Assembly: GCA_001600455.1 (NCBI GenBank)
Contig: BCKC01000004.1
Coordinates: 62,001-126,000, forward strand
Length of the DNA: 64,000 nucleotides
Direction of reading: 5' to 3'
DNA from: Endocalyx cinctus
Lineage: Eukaryota > Ascomycota > Sordariomycetes > Amphisphaeriales > Apiosporaceae
Below, piece after piece: positions 43,200 to 53,947 of this stretch. Positions within the stretch are counted from its first letter, which is position 1, and each line of letters opens with the position of its first letter. Both the position numbers and the translations under genes were made by a program. The notes beneath the pieces are model-generated. The model saw nothing but the letters and a program-made list of their open reading frames with translations, had not been told where the DNA came from and ran no database searches.

Positions 43200-45085
43200 T
43201 TAATTTCCTATATTTGCTTTCCATTTAGGTCGATTTACCAGGGTTTTCTGGACGCTCCCCTGCTCCGTTGTAACTCGTGAATACGCAGGCCTTCGTAGCC
43301 TGGACCGTGGCCACCGGGATTCCGATCTTAGTTCCCATTTCCGTTGCGAACAGTCCACGATACTTTTCGAGCCGAAAACTTCCCGAAGAATCTCTAGGGC
43401 TTGACCCGAGTATCGGCTGTCAAAAAGGATAGATTTGAGGAACTGGAAGAGTTCAGAGAGAAATGGAATTTTAATCCACAACTCTGGCGGTTTAAAAGCC
43501 ACTTGGGCAAGTCGTTCGTAGGTGTCGATGCACTCTTTGATGGGCCAGCCGTTCACGTACAAAGCACAAGCAATAATTGCACCTGTCTATCTTAGTGATA
43601 TCCACAAGCTGAGACTACTTCCCGCTTACCTGAGCTTGTACCGTATACAAGGTCGAAGTGGTGCTGAACCGAAAACGGTAATCCGAGCTCTTCTTCTAAT
43701 ACTTTCATAAATTCGAGCGGTGCTCGCCCCCGAGTCCCACCACCGTCGATGCTGAGAACCCTAACACCGGCCGTGGGCGGCTTTAGTTGGAGGCAAGCCT
43801 TACCGGTGGGCTCCCCGCATAGGACGCAACTATCGAGGCGTCTCGTCCATGGTGGTAGATCCTCACAACTTCCGAGGATATCAAAACAGTTCTCGCACAT
43901 TATGTGTCCACAAGGTAAGGCAAACTGTGGAGTGTGCCGGAGGCAAACAAGACACGTATCCTCCAGACGAAGATTAGCCCACTGCTCGCGATGGAAAGCC
44001 ATGAGCTCCCCATGGGCACCTGCAGACGATCCGAGGCTCAGCAGACGTCTAAACCGCTCTACATTTCGACGATGTCAGCAAATCTTGAGGGCAACAAAAG
44101 TTTACGAGTGTTCTGGTCGGCCAGAACCCAGTTTCTACAAATCTTGTAGCAGATGTCTCTGTATAATGAACGGAATACTATAGAGAAGTTAGATCGTTCA
44201 AATGCCCTTCATAGCGCTGCTTACAGTGCATTCCTGGTGGATACTGGTCAAACAGAAAACTTGATGCAATCACTGGGACAGCAAAGTTTTTAATCGAATC
44301 GAATGAATGAAAGCGTGTTAGAAAATTTGTTAGGTGAGCTTCTAGCTTAGATGAGACCGGGTTCGTAACTCTCGATGCGCGGAATAAGTTCAGCGGTGAC
44401 CAGTCCGTATCCATCGCGCATTGAGCAGCATTCTGAAGGAGCTCGGCCGAGTGACGAGCAGAAAATAATAGACCATCGGAATTTCTAGCGCGGTTAGTTA
44501 TAGCCAAGAGACACGGAACCTCATTGTGAAATCTGTGCCACACATCTTCTTGTCTTAGTCGGCTTGATCTAGTCCTTGGAGGTTCGGTTGCGAGACTAAT
44601 AATGCGAACTCGTCGGAAGGACTTGTAAAGATTGCAGGACTCTGCGCTGACTATGCGGCGGAATGCAGCCAGTATACCCTGCTCCTCTCCGCTCTTAACA
44701 ACGAGAACCAACCATGGAGAAACATTAATCGTCGAGGGCCTTCCAGCACTAATCCATGTGACGACGCGGCGTGCCACGTTCTTCAATCCACCCAAGTCAT
44801 CTACGAAAAGACAAAAGACATAAGCAAATGGAAGCAGCACTCGGTGGTATAAATGGTCGGCAATGCCGACGGCATTAACATGTTCTAGGCTCTCGGGAAT
44901 ACGTCGACTAACGGATTCATGGCACTTCGGCTGTCCCCAGCACCGGCCGAATCCATTCCGGGCAGGAATGTTCCTGTCGGCTATCCATAACGGTTCAGGA
45001 TAACGCTTGTCGCTTGCCGGGAATAGGTGAATCTCTCCATGTGGGTTCCTGCCATGATGTATTAGAGGACGGCTTCTACAGGACT
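43200..45085 (-). pseudogene. RING-patatin phospholipase-like protein, broken
   Basis: Upstream part (about 45085-44178): FVDDLGGLKNVARRVVTW, SAGRPSTINVSPWLVLVV, typical of the long N-terminal region of fungal RING-patatin proteins; it lacks a start. Stops and frame changes follow at 44177-44003. Next is a RING-like CLVCLRHTPQFALPCGHIMC, then VRVLSIDGGGTRG and the lipase serine motif GTSSG. A clean 46-nt intron (43628-43583) splits the serine motif and continues IIACALYVNGWPIKE. A one-base frameshift near 43345 breaks KSIVDC from TEMGTKIGIPVATVQ, and the rest of the patatin domain (with the catalytic Asp) is missing. The ancestor would hydrolyse acyl lipids; this copy cannot. Confidence 0.8.
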
Positions 45086-45372
45086 AGGGAGGGGGACGCA
45101 GAGGCGTCCATTGGTGGAATGGCACAATAATAGATTTCTATCGTTGTTCCCTGAAGTTGGTCAGTGGAGAGGTATACTACATAACACTCTTGTAGCTATA
45201 TAAACAAAAATTGACGAGTTTATAGTATTAATCGCATTACTGAAAAGCAAGCGAATGTACAGTATTATAGGTGGTTTTTATACAATTTAATATTCAACAC
45301 AATATATAAAATGGAATATATCGTAGTCCTTAGATTACTAATTACCAGTATTCCAACAGGCACCGACAAAGC

Positions 45373-45792
45373 TCAGAGAATGTCTGGTGTGAAACATCGT
45401 CCTTTTGTGGGTTGACTTCGTGTAAAACGCTTCCAGTCTCCAGTTTCCAGAGTCCAGACCGCACCATCAACCGTCTCACATTCGCACAAGTATCCTTCTA
45501 TACTCGTAGATAGAGAAGCGGTGCCGAATGCCCGAGCATCAGTGAACTCCACATAACCTCCGTCGAGCGGAAAATCTAAGCACATAATACTGTCCATGGC
45601 ATCCCAGAAGTCTGCCTGGAATTTGCACGGTTTTAGTACCGATCCAGTACTGTAGGTGAGATTAGGAAGATTATTAGATATAATCCGAGCGCGGTTGTTC
45701 AGAACGGGTTTGGGGATTTGGGCCGTCGTCGCTACTATAGATATGATTGCTAGCACCATAGCATTCGCTTTTAAACGTAGTAGACACATCAT
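45373..45792 (-). CDS. Small secreted cysteine-containing protein, effector-like, 139 aa
   Basis: ATG at 45792 (two adjacent ATGs). The N-terminus has a signal peptide: basic residues, then a hydrophobic core MVLAIISIVATTA with likely cleavage after TTA. The mature part of about 115 residues has five Cys (KPC, IMC, LCEC, GRC), acidic loops and aromatic residues (FQADFWDAMDSIMC). No introns, no family recognised. Small size, secretion, Cys content and a repeat-rich location fit fungal effector-type proteins, but that is inference only. The frame is clean to TAA. Confidence 0.6.
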   Translation of the reverse strand: MMCLLRLKANAMVLAIISIVATTAQIPKPVLNNRARIISNNLPNLTYSTGSVLKPCKFQADFWDAMDSIMCLDFPLDGGYVEFTDARAFGTASLSTSIEGYLCECETVDGAVWTLETGDWKRFTRSQPTKGRCFTPDIL

Positions 45793-45894
45793 TGTAGGAG
45801 TAATGACTTAGGGAGGGTGACTAGGTAGTCTACAACTTCCTGTTGACAGTGATCTTAATTATATAAACTTAATCTTACAGTACCGTAAATGGAT

Positions 45895-46041
45895 TGTGAT
45901 ATTCATTGGCCTATTCATATTTAGTCTCGAAAAGTTGAGTATCCTATATAGGCTCCGGTGTATAGTTCGTCAAGCAAAGTCCAAATCTTGCTTTGCACCC
46001 CCTTGCGTCTATAACGCTCGATCCGATTATGGACATCGTGG
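45895..46041 (+). repeat. Inverted duplicate of 52654-52896
   Basis: Shares with the reverse complement of 52654-52896 a series of blocks in order: GTCTCGAAAAGTTGA, ATATCCTATA-like, CAAAGTCCAAAT, GCTTTGCAC, CCCTTGCGTC, CGCTCGATCC, ACATCGTGG. This copy lacks about 100 bp present in the other. Confidence 0.8.
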
Positions 46042-46422
46042 GTCTTTTAAGTACCACGGACGCAAGGGAGGAAGCTGAAGTTGGGAATAGGACCCAGTAA
46101 TTAGGCGTCGTTGTGTACGTCATTCGCCATGCTAAGCCAGGGATACTCAGAATTAAACTACTACTTTAAGATTTTCGACGGTTAATTGGGACGAACAATG
46201 TCCTAATTGGAACTCTAGCTTCCAGTTTAACCAGTTCGTGCCCTCAAACCTTTGTTCTTTGTCGTTCAAACATACCATAAATGGCGGCCAATCAGAGTTT
46301 ACACTAATTATGACAGACAAATTGCCAGTGGCGTAGCTTAATAAGAACTCTCCCGAGACTTCCTCTTGTCGACATCCACCGATATCCCTTGCCCAGCCAT
46401 GCCCATATGAACATCGTTTCCA

Positions 46423-46913
46423 TTAATATTTCAAACATTCTGACTCGCCATCAAGTTTTATATATGCTTCACTTCCTCGAATGTTGACATTCATCTTTCG
46501 ACCTTTGCTTTGCTCTAAGCTTGCGATATAATCCTTCTTTCGTTTAATTCGAGAGGGGCGACTATTCTTTGAGGACTGAAACCGCTTCTGTGGCACTTTC
46601 TTCTTTTCTAAAGCCTGGAGCTGGCTCGACCGTGTTTGATTCTCTTGAGTAGCTTCAGAATCCGAATCAGCAGTAAGGTCGATAATGATAGGTGATTGAT
46701 GGAAATCTGCTTAAGTATGAGAACTTCTTGTGAAGTTGGGCATAGGCGGGTGCCAAACGGTAAATTTATTATCGATAGGTGGCGTATATTTATACGAATT
46801 CTGATCCAAAGGAATCTGAAAAATATTGCCATCGTCAACATTATATAGACTGATGTTCAGCTGGTCATCTTAGAAACAGGGAGTTGTGAGGAATGTTGAG
46901 TTGTCGTATCCAT
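46423..46913 (-). pseudogene. Nuclear-type basic protein pseudogene
   Basis: ATG 46913 opens MDTTTQHSSQLPVSKMTS. A one- or two-base shift then leads to ISLYNVDDGNIFQIPLDQNS, and the frame meets TAA (former CAA?) before continuing SPIIIDLTADSDSEATQEN, KKKVPQKRFQSSKNSRPS and KRKKDYIASLEQSKGRKMN to TAA 46423. IIDLTADSD resembles a SUMO-interacting motif beside acidic residues, and the basic run a nuclear signal. Two independent lesions mark it as a pseudogene. No family recognised. Confidence 0.5.
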
Positions 46914-46945
46914 GCTGAAAATTTTCGGATGGAATCTCGTTGAAA

Positions 46946-47640
46946 TTAACGTAAAGATGAAGAGGGAGGTTTTGTAAACGGACGAAAAGGAGGGCGGTCG
47001 ACTTGTACCGTATCTTCTATTAAACCAGGCCGAAGGCATCTAATCTGATGATTCGCCACGTCGAGCTTCATCGCTTCTAACACGCTCAGGAGAGTACGCA
47101 TTCCCTTTACCAGCTCGGACATGTCGTTTGCCCTGCTACCATTCGTTAACTGGTTGTACATGTCATCTACCCACTCATCTCTCATAGGTGCACAGTAAGA
47201 TTTCAGGACGCCCGACAACCAAAAGGCAATCCTCTCCAGATCTGCCATTCCTCTGCTAAATTGCTGCATAATTAGCGGCACATCAAAACCCTCATCCAGA
47301 TATACGCGGTCTCGAACGGGGACGAGCGTCTGAATAATCTCTTTCATGGATCTTAATAGCGATGGGAGGCACCACTCCTCACCATTTCCGAACTTGCTCA
47401 TAAACTCATCTCGGTTTGTAATAAGCAAGTTCAACTGTTCACCGAGAGTAGTCCAGAACTGATCGGTTTTCTGCTGCTTCCTTCTCCCCTTATCGCCGTC
47501 AAAGTTTGGCCTCAAATGAAGGTTCGGATCAAAGTTTAAGTCGTGCCTCAACTTTGGGTTTTCGAATGATTCTATGTACGTCTAGTTCGCTCAAAGTAGT
47601 CGTCGTCACAGGAGGCTCTAAAGGTTGGGACACTCGAGAT
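46946..47640 (-). pseudogene. TCP11/SOK1-like protein, 5' part only
   Basis: LSELDVHRII and then, after a one-base insertion, NPKLRHDLNFDPNLHLRPN match the start of the T-complex-11 domain. It continues through KTDQFWTTLGEQLNLLI, PSLLRSMKEIIQTLVPVRDR and KSYCAPMRDEWVDDMY. After IRCLRPGLIEDTVQ the frame drifts into unrelated sequence ending at TGA 46946. A Gln-rich frame at about 47815-47690 (EGQIQQQAESPTTENVDG) may be an earlier exon. TCP11/SOK1 proteins act in cAMP/PKA-linked signalling in yeast. Truncation plus frameshift make this a dead copy. Confidence 0.7.
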
Positions 47641-47859
47641 CTTTGTGAAGGATGTACCCCTTAGCGTATTGCTGAATCCATCGAAGTAGTCGCAGGGTTT
47701 CGTGTAAACTCAAGGTTGGTTGAAGCTATAGCAGCGTTTGGTACTGGACGGCAGACCCCATCTACGTTTTCGGTAGTGGGCGACTCGGCTTGCTGTTGGA
47801 TTTGGCCCTCGTGAGATCCTAAATGAATGACGAAGAGAAATAATACAGAGAGTAAATGT

Positions 47860-49621
47860 TTCCCTGGCTCTTAAGCAACTAGGGGTTTCAGGGGGAATCA
47901 GGGCGGGGAGGGGTCATCTTACTAATACAGACAACCAGGTTTCCTCTTCGTAAGGTGCTTTAGACCCGGTATAGATATCCCGACTCCTACATATCACAAT
48001 TGACTTGGAATTCTCGTATTGTTACCCGAAGACATATCAGCTCACCGGTCATTAGATAAGGTTATAAGAGAATAGGGAGGTCCGTGACTTCGACTCTATG
48101 TTTTCTAGTTTCACGCGTTTAGACACTCTTACGTCTATATTAGTGCTCGATCCCGTTATGGACGCTTATTTATGCCAAGCCAGAAGGACCTGAAATTGTA
48201 CCCTCTTACATTATATGACGGCACTCATTTCCCCTTAAATCCACTTTCAGCTTCAACCGTCTTCAAAGTGACATTGTCTACTTTTGGATCTGATCCTGAA
48301 ATGTAATGACACCAGAAGTGGCGCTGAAAGTGACGCTTGGCCGATGTTTTCCATAAGTAGAGCCTTCAGAGTTGAGTTTCACTGTTTTTGGAAGCCCGCC
48401 AAGGGTCGACGCTCATCCAGAAGTGGCACTGCCAGAAGCAGAACAGGTTGGGTACGAAAATGGGACCTTGTAACCATAGTTGGGGAATTTTCACTAGCAA
48501 CCCAACTGTTGTTTTCTGTACATACTGTACTGTACATATGTACTTTACTGTTATATACGACAAGAGAAGAAAGGATATAATCTGGAGACAGGCTATGTAG
48601 AAGCTCTGGACGAACAAGTTCTACTTTGTAGATTAGTAATAGTTGCCCTTTCGGCTCCGCTGCCTAGGTATGCCCCTACAGCCCGCAATATCTCAATATA
48701 AGTTTAGTTGGTAATCCGTCGTAATTCTTTGACATTCCAGGGCTAGAAACTCTTGTACCTTGACGATTCATCTAATGTAAGGTTTCATTGTGTTAGCTAC
48801 CCTAATGGCAAGGCAGAATCCGACTGGATTCAGGGGCGAAGTGGTAAGGAACGAGATAAATAGGCATATATGTAAGACATAAGAGGAGCACTTCTGATGT
48901 ATCACTAGTCCCTCCTTATCTGGGATTCTGGACGTTGCCTAAAGGCAAAATAGAAGTTTCTCGCAAGTATCACAGGTTGAGCTCGATCAGCCTTGGCATG
49001 TATAGCTAACACTGCCGTAGCCAAGAGGCCATCTTCGGCACGGATTAGAGGCAACTGCCAGATATTTCTGACTTCTGTCTCTGGGCCGATAGTCTCTCGC
49101 GTGTGACGTAATCAGGTCGCCGTCTGCTCGTAATAGACCTAGTGACTTCCTCGTATATCACTCACGGGAATATGAATCTGACGCAGAACGAGGCCTGACC
49201 TACATTACATGGGGTGGCACATAGCCCTTTATGAGATAGGATCCGATTTCCACAAAAGCGTAGATCCACGTAGGCAGCCGTATATTATAGTTCATATAGA
49301 GAGCAAATTCTGGAGGGTGTCGTCAAGGCCCAGTGATGCATAATCCTTCCATAGTCACACAAGTAGTTATAGATAAATAGAACATAATTAAACTATATCG
49401 TTTAATTTATTTCTTGCCTTCTTTTCTTTCTCCCTTATAATCTCCCACAACAAAAACCGGCGCCCTAACTACATACTAAATAAGCAACCGAATATTATCA
49501 AAGTTAAACAGCGATAAGTACTATCCTTTACTCTGACTTTTCTACTTAAACATTGTTCTCGCTTCAATAAATTATCAGTACCAATCAGTTTTAGACTACA
49601 ACTATCACGAAACATATTACA
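47860..49621. other. Gene-free stretch
   Basis: No supported gene. 48512-48545 is a palindromic TACATACTGTACTGTACATATGTA-like tract; split, its core is CATACTGTA/TACTGTACATATG. Short CCAGAAGTGGC words repeat at 48310 and 48416. Confidence 0.4.
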
Positions 49622-50143
49622 ATGCCTACCTATATCAGCCAGCATACAATTCGAATAAGCCTTGCTATCCTGCTCTTCGTCATCATAGGCCTTGCCCTTG
49701 CCAGTCTCAACTCGGCTAACGCGCGCTTTGCGGTCATTCTACGAGACCGGGCGAGATCCGAGTTTGTCGAACCCACCAACGCTATAAACGACAATGCCTT
49801 CAGTCTGCTCATGCAGAATGTCCTCAAAGATACTGTGATTGCGGCCCTCAGCTCTACCGTGTTTGTCATTTTTGGACTTGTGTTTCTAGCCCACCCAAAA
49901 CGGCTACGAGAGCACGACAGAGCTTGGTTTTACTATGGGTGCTTTCAGATCATCCTGGCCTTCGTCGCTCTTACTACAGGGGGTTATCTCGCCGACCATG
50001 TTCACGGCTTCCAAACTTCGTTTGACAAATTTGGCGGCGACTTCCCCTATTATAAGATTATGTACTATGGAGGCGTTAGTCAGGCGGCTTATGGATCTCT
50101 GCTGATCATCGGAGTCATCGCGACTTTAGTTATTTCTTTTTGA
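49622..50143 (+). CDS. Four-TM integral membrane protein, 173 aa
   Basis: ATG 49622, no intron, TGA 50141. Four hydrophobic segments are clear: residues about 10-30 (RISLAILLFVIIGLALASL), 70-90 (VIAALSSTVFVIFGLVFLA), 102-124 (WFYYGCFQIILAFVALTTGG) and 150-172 (AAYGSLLIIGVIATLVISF). Short hydrophilic loops lie between. The layout resembles the MARVEL-like small membrane proteins common in fungi, but I have no motif to confirm it. Codon use is GC-richer than the flanks. Confidence 0.6.
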   Translation: MPTYISQHTIRISLAILLFVIIGLALASLNSANARFAVILRDRARSEFVEPTNAINDNAFSLLMQNVLKDTVIAALSSTVFVIFGLVFLAHPKRLREHDRAWFYYGCFQIILAFVALTTGGYLADHVHGFQTSFDKFGGDFPYYKIMYYGGVSQAAYGSLLIIGVIATLVISF

Positions 50144-50505
50144 TCATTTCCAGAGGAGGAAACTCGTGACTAACAATAGGCATTCCAGAGGGGGCAGGAC
50201 CGGCGTGGTCGACAACAAGCTCCGTCAAGTTTAGTTCGTAATCAATACTTATAACAACAACAGGGTCTAATTAATCCCTCAAAATTCCTGACTCGTCCAA
50301 TTCGTGATTTTAAGAACTTGACGCTAGGGCAAGGGAATCGTATAAATATCAGAATATAACGGCGAATACATATTACAATGAGCCTTGTTACTGTAATCAT
50401 TAACTATACGACAGAAGTTCGCGGAACGGAGGCTGCGACCATGTGCAATTAAGCTAAATAAAGGACGGAGGTTTAATCACAGTTCCTCTACAGCTTTGTG
50501 ACCAT
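50144..50505. other. Intergenic
   Basis: No gene; the region lies between the 3' ends of convergent genes. Confidence 0.4.
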
Positions 50506-52282
50506 TTAGACGCCTTGGTAATTCTCTAGTATCCAACAAAGAAATTTTTGCCACCGACCTTGCCAATCCTTCTGGACCACTCCGCGCTCCTCGTCTGACA
50601 TGCTCGAGTGCTCGAGGCTCCACTCGATCAATTGCCGAAGACCGTGAAACGTCATATCTCTCTTGCCTATCAAAACCTGGTAGAAATCATGGGATAGGGA
50701 CGACCTGTAAGCTCCTGTTAAATCGTATGAACCGTAGCAAGGCGTAAGGCAACCTGCTTACCTAAAAATCGTCGGGTTATCGCTATTCACGGAGCAGTGA
50801 ACCTCGTGAGCCAAAAGCTCATACAGCGCGTGGTCGCCAATCCTAGAAGCAAGGCCCAGCTCCTCGTTTGAGATAGGGCACACCTCTACGCAGACATCTT
50901 GACTCTTCATGAGATTCATGATGGCTGGCTGTCGTGGCAGAGCATAACCGTGTCCGATCCTTTTCGCACCGAGTAGGAGCGCGACCCGGAGATTTTCGTC
51001 TAGGTCATGTCTAGTCTCACCACAGTGAAGCAAGTACGGGATCTCTACTCCATCCAGCTCGCAGGTATTTTGAAATTCAAGGAGCTCTTGTTCGAAATAC
51101 GCAAGCGGGTGGCCGGCCGCCTCTTCGCCCACGAGATCAAAACCTAGACACTATTAGTCGCACGTTTACGTCCGGACGGGCTGGCGATATACGTACCAGC
51201 TATCCATTCGGGCCATCTCTTCTTGAATTCCAGGCACTCCTGTAGCGCGGCACTGACTTGTTCTTTCGACACCGACCGAGGGGTGCAGTATATCACCTTC
51301 AGTCCGCCAAGGACATTGCCCGTGTTCTTTTGGAATCTTTCGTATTCCTCTTTAATAATGACCATAATGCCATAGTTATCGATCCTCTTAGTACCGTCAT
51401 CGGACCATAGTTGATTAGTGCTCATAAAGTTCGGTCGCACTTCTACATATTGGATTCCGTCGTCGGCTAAGTGCTGGAGGAAGAGCGGGATGTACTTCCT
51501 ATAAGCCGTCTCATAGTTGAAAAGGCCTTTCAACATGCGCGTTCGGCCGTTGAACTTTTGCCACAGCCTAAGGATGAGGTATTCATTAGTATTTTATTTC
51601 ACAGATCACGGAATACTTATCAAGATGCGTACCCATGAGAAGTCTGGGACTTGTTACACACTTCATCTTCCTGAAACTCCAGTTTACTTATCAGCCACGC
51701 TTCAGCGCTACAGTGCGAGAAACGTGTCTGGAATTCGTCAATGAAATTCTTGAGGCCCATCGTCTGGCGCCTGCCCTCGAGATAATCAGCATCAAATAGG
51801 TTTTCGGGGGTTTCTGGCTCATTTGCCACGGATAATATCTGGAACTGGATCTCGCATCTGTCTAGCAGGTCCAACCCGGACAAAGGTAAGTCACTCGTAA
51901 TAAACATCCGAGGCATGCCCTTGGCAATATTGATCAGCAGGCTTGGTGGGAGGCAAGCGTTGAAATGAATGTGTAAATGACCCCCCTTTGGCATGTGTCG
52001 GATAATTTTGAAGACATCTGTCTCGTTAATGAGTTGCCTATTGCTGAGGAAGTGATCACCGGCAAAACGAGGATGCTCTTGACCGTGGTAGCCAATTCTT
52101 GGAGTAGCTGCGCCATACACTCGGATGGTATCGTTATGCTTCAAGATCTGCAGAATACGGTTTGCCTTGATCTCGTCTTCTGAGGCGTTCTGCGTACAAG
52201 CCCAGTCAAATGCATGGATTTCCGCTAAGGGAACCGTGAGTGCATTCTCTTTATTATATATAGCCATGGCCATGCGAAGCAT
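50506..52282 (-). CDS. Adenosine deaminase, ADGF/CECR1-like, four exons, 533 aa
   Basis: My model has exons 52282-51633, 51567-51197, 51143-50762 and 50704-50506; introns of 65, 53 and 57 nt; 1,602 nt in phase. Exon 1 carries the zinc ligands in MPKGGHLHIHFNACLPP (HxH). Exon 2 carries YETAYRKYIPLFLQHLADDG and YVEVRPNF. Exon 3 carries AGFDLVGEEAAG, LLHCGETR (catalytic Glu/His), RIGHGYAL and VEVCPISNEELG, plus NSDNPTIF with the metal/catalytic Asp. Exon 4 ends SSLSHDFYQVLIG...WSLEHSS. The motif order and length fit the adenosine-deaminase growth-factor family, which converts adenosine to inosine. Metazoan members are secreted; here I see no signal peptide, so it may be intracellular or have an unseen upstream exon. 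All catalytic motifs are present. Confidence 0.85.
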
Positions 52283-52435
52283 AAGAGTAGGTAAAAGTAA
52301 ATGGGGTGGTTTCCTTGATTACGTCGGAAGCTTTGCTAAAAGTTTATGGGGGTGGTGGAATAAATGGTTTCATTAAGATTAAAAGTTCTGTTGCTCCTTC
52401 CCCCCTTTATATAATGAACGTGCCATACCAAAACT

Positions 52436-52699
52436 TCAACGGCGTGCCTTGGCAGGCAGAAACCTAGGAGTTACCTCCAATTCGCTGTCGAGGCCTATGT
52501 TATTTGACAAACACAGGCCTCTTTGGCCGAGCATTTTGCGGACGAGCCCCACCTGACCTATTTCTGGCAGCGTCACTTCTAGATAAGCGCAATTCTGGCC
52601 GAGCTCCAAAAAAGACAAATTCAATCTTGAAAGCTCTATTTCTGGGCAAAGGTCCACGATGTCTATAATTGGATCGAGCGCTGACGCAAGGGAGTGCAA
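52436..52699 (-). pseudogene. Hypothetical coding fragment, duplicated upstream
   Basis: The frame from about 52740 reads KQSPNSALHSLASALDPIID, IVDLCPEIELSRLNLSFLE and IGQVGLVRKMLGQRG to TGA 52436. Its first third is also encoded in the inverted copy at 45970-46041 (KQSPNLALHPLAS, LDPIMDIV). A CTTAG acceptor precedes it at 52740, and the exon upstream (52896-52829) reads GVSIFGLEKLNILYR. Conserved coding sense in both copies suggests a real former gene. Family unknown. Confidence 0.35.
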
Positions 52700-52896
52700 A
52701 GCAGAATTTGGACTTTGTTTGGTGAACTAAGGAAATACATATTAACGCTGCCGTGCTTGCTGGTTCTGGACATTTACTGTAAATATACTGACAATGCTAA
52801 AAAAAGATCGCGCTAAGTACTTTTCTGTACTGGAACCTGTATAGGATATTCAACTTTTCGAGACCGAATATGGATACGCCAATAACTATCACGCTC
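52654..52896 (-). repeat. Inverted duplicate of 45895-46041
   Basis: See 45895. This copy carries an intervening segment of roughly 100 bp beginning GTTCCAG and ending CCTTAG, exactly between the two conserved blocks. Confidence 0.8.
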
Positions 52897-52905
52897 GCCA
52901 CACAA

Positions 52906-53947
52906 AGCCTAATTTATCTTATCCGAAATATGTACTAACACCTCGACGTTAAGTTTGCGAAAGAGGAGACGGGAGCATGCCACCTTAGGTAGTGTGGTGG
53001 ATTCAAGAACAAACCCCTTTAAGTTTAGTTCATAATTAATAATTATATGTAAAAATGATATACTATAATAAAGCTCAAGACTAAATTGGTTTCTTCCGTG
53101 GCCTCGTTGATTCAGGTAAGTTGGCTGTAAATGGGGCTTGGGTAGAAACATGGCGGCGTAAGGCTTAGAGATCGTAAGCAGGTGAAAAGGAAGGAGGGTC
53201 GGATTTGGCTCCTTATATGATAACATTGGTAATGGTACTTCGAGGTACAAGACACTTGTTATGCCAAGCTGTGTCATCCAGAAATGGACCTTGTTATAGT
53301 TCTTATATAACCAAATTCACGACACCCATTTCGCCTTTTACTCATAATTCTTTCAAAAACATTTTACTGTACATACAGTATGTACATACATATCGTTCAA
53401 CATCAGAAAAATCGCCTTGATCATGCCATATTCTCTTTATAGCCGAGTGCCTCAACATGATGCGGAGGGGCCCGCATAAAGGATCCATTATTTGACCAAC
53501 TAGTGTCAAAATCTCGATGTCAGCATTCCAAAGAGAGTACCAGGTGACATATTTTGCTAAGCTTACCTTCTAATTCAGGGCAAACTTATTCGCCCTGTGA
53601 TACTGTACATATGTATCCGAATTAATTATAACCAGAAATGCCGATAAAAGGGAGATACGCAGGAACATGTGCCCAGGAAGTCATAATTACTTGGGGAAAG
53701 GTGGAAAGTGATTACAGTATGTACTATACAGTATGTACTGTAAACTGCCATAATCACATTTACTCTGGAAAGCGTAGTTAGAGGAGCAAAACATAATCAT
53801 CAACTCATAAACGGGTCTAGCATTAAATCGCCTTTGTCCGCGAATTTGGACAGAATATAAACTCTCAACAGATCTTCGTTTTGTTACCTTAAAAGCCCCC
53901 CCCCTATACTCAGAACCTTTCACCCATATAATCCGAATTAAATTAGT
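52906..53947. other. Gene-free, palindrome-rich
   Basis: Self-complementary tracts at 53365-53391 (ACTGTACATACAGTATGTAC core), 53600-53612 and 53715-53743 (two ACAGTATGTACTGTA-type words). No gene. Confidence 0.45.
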
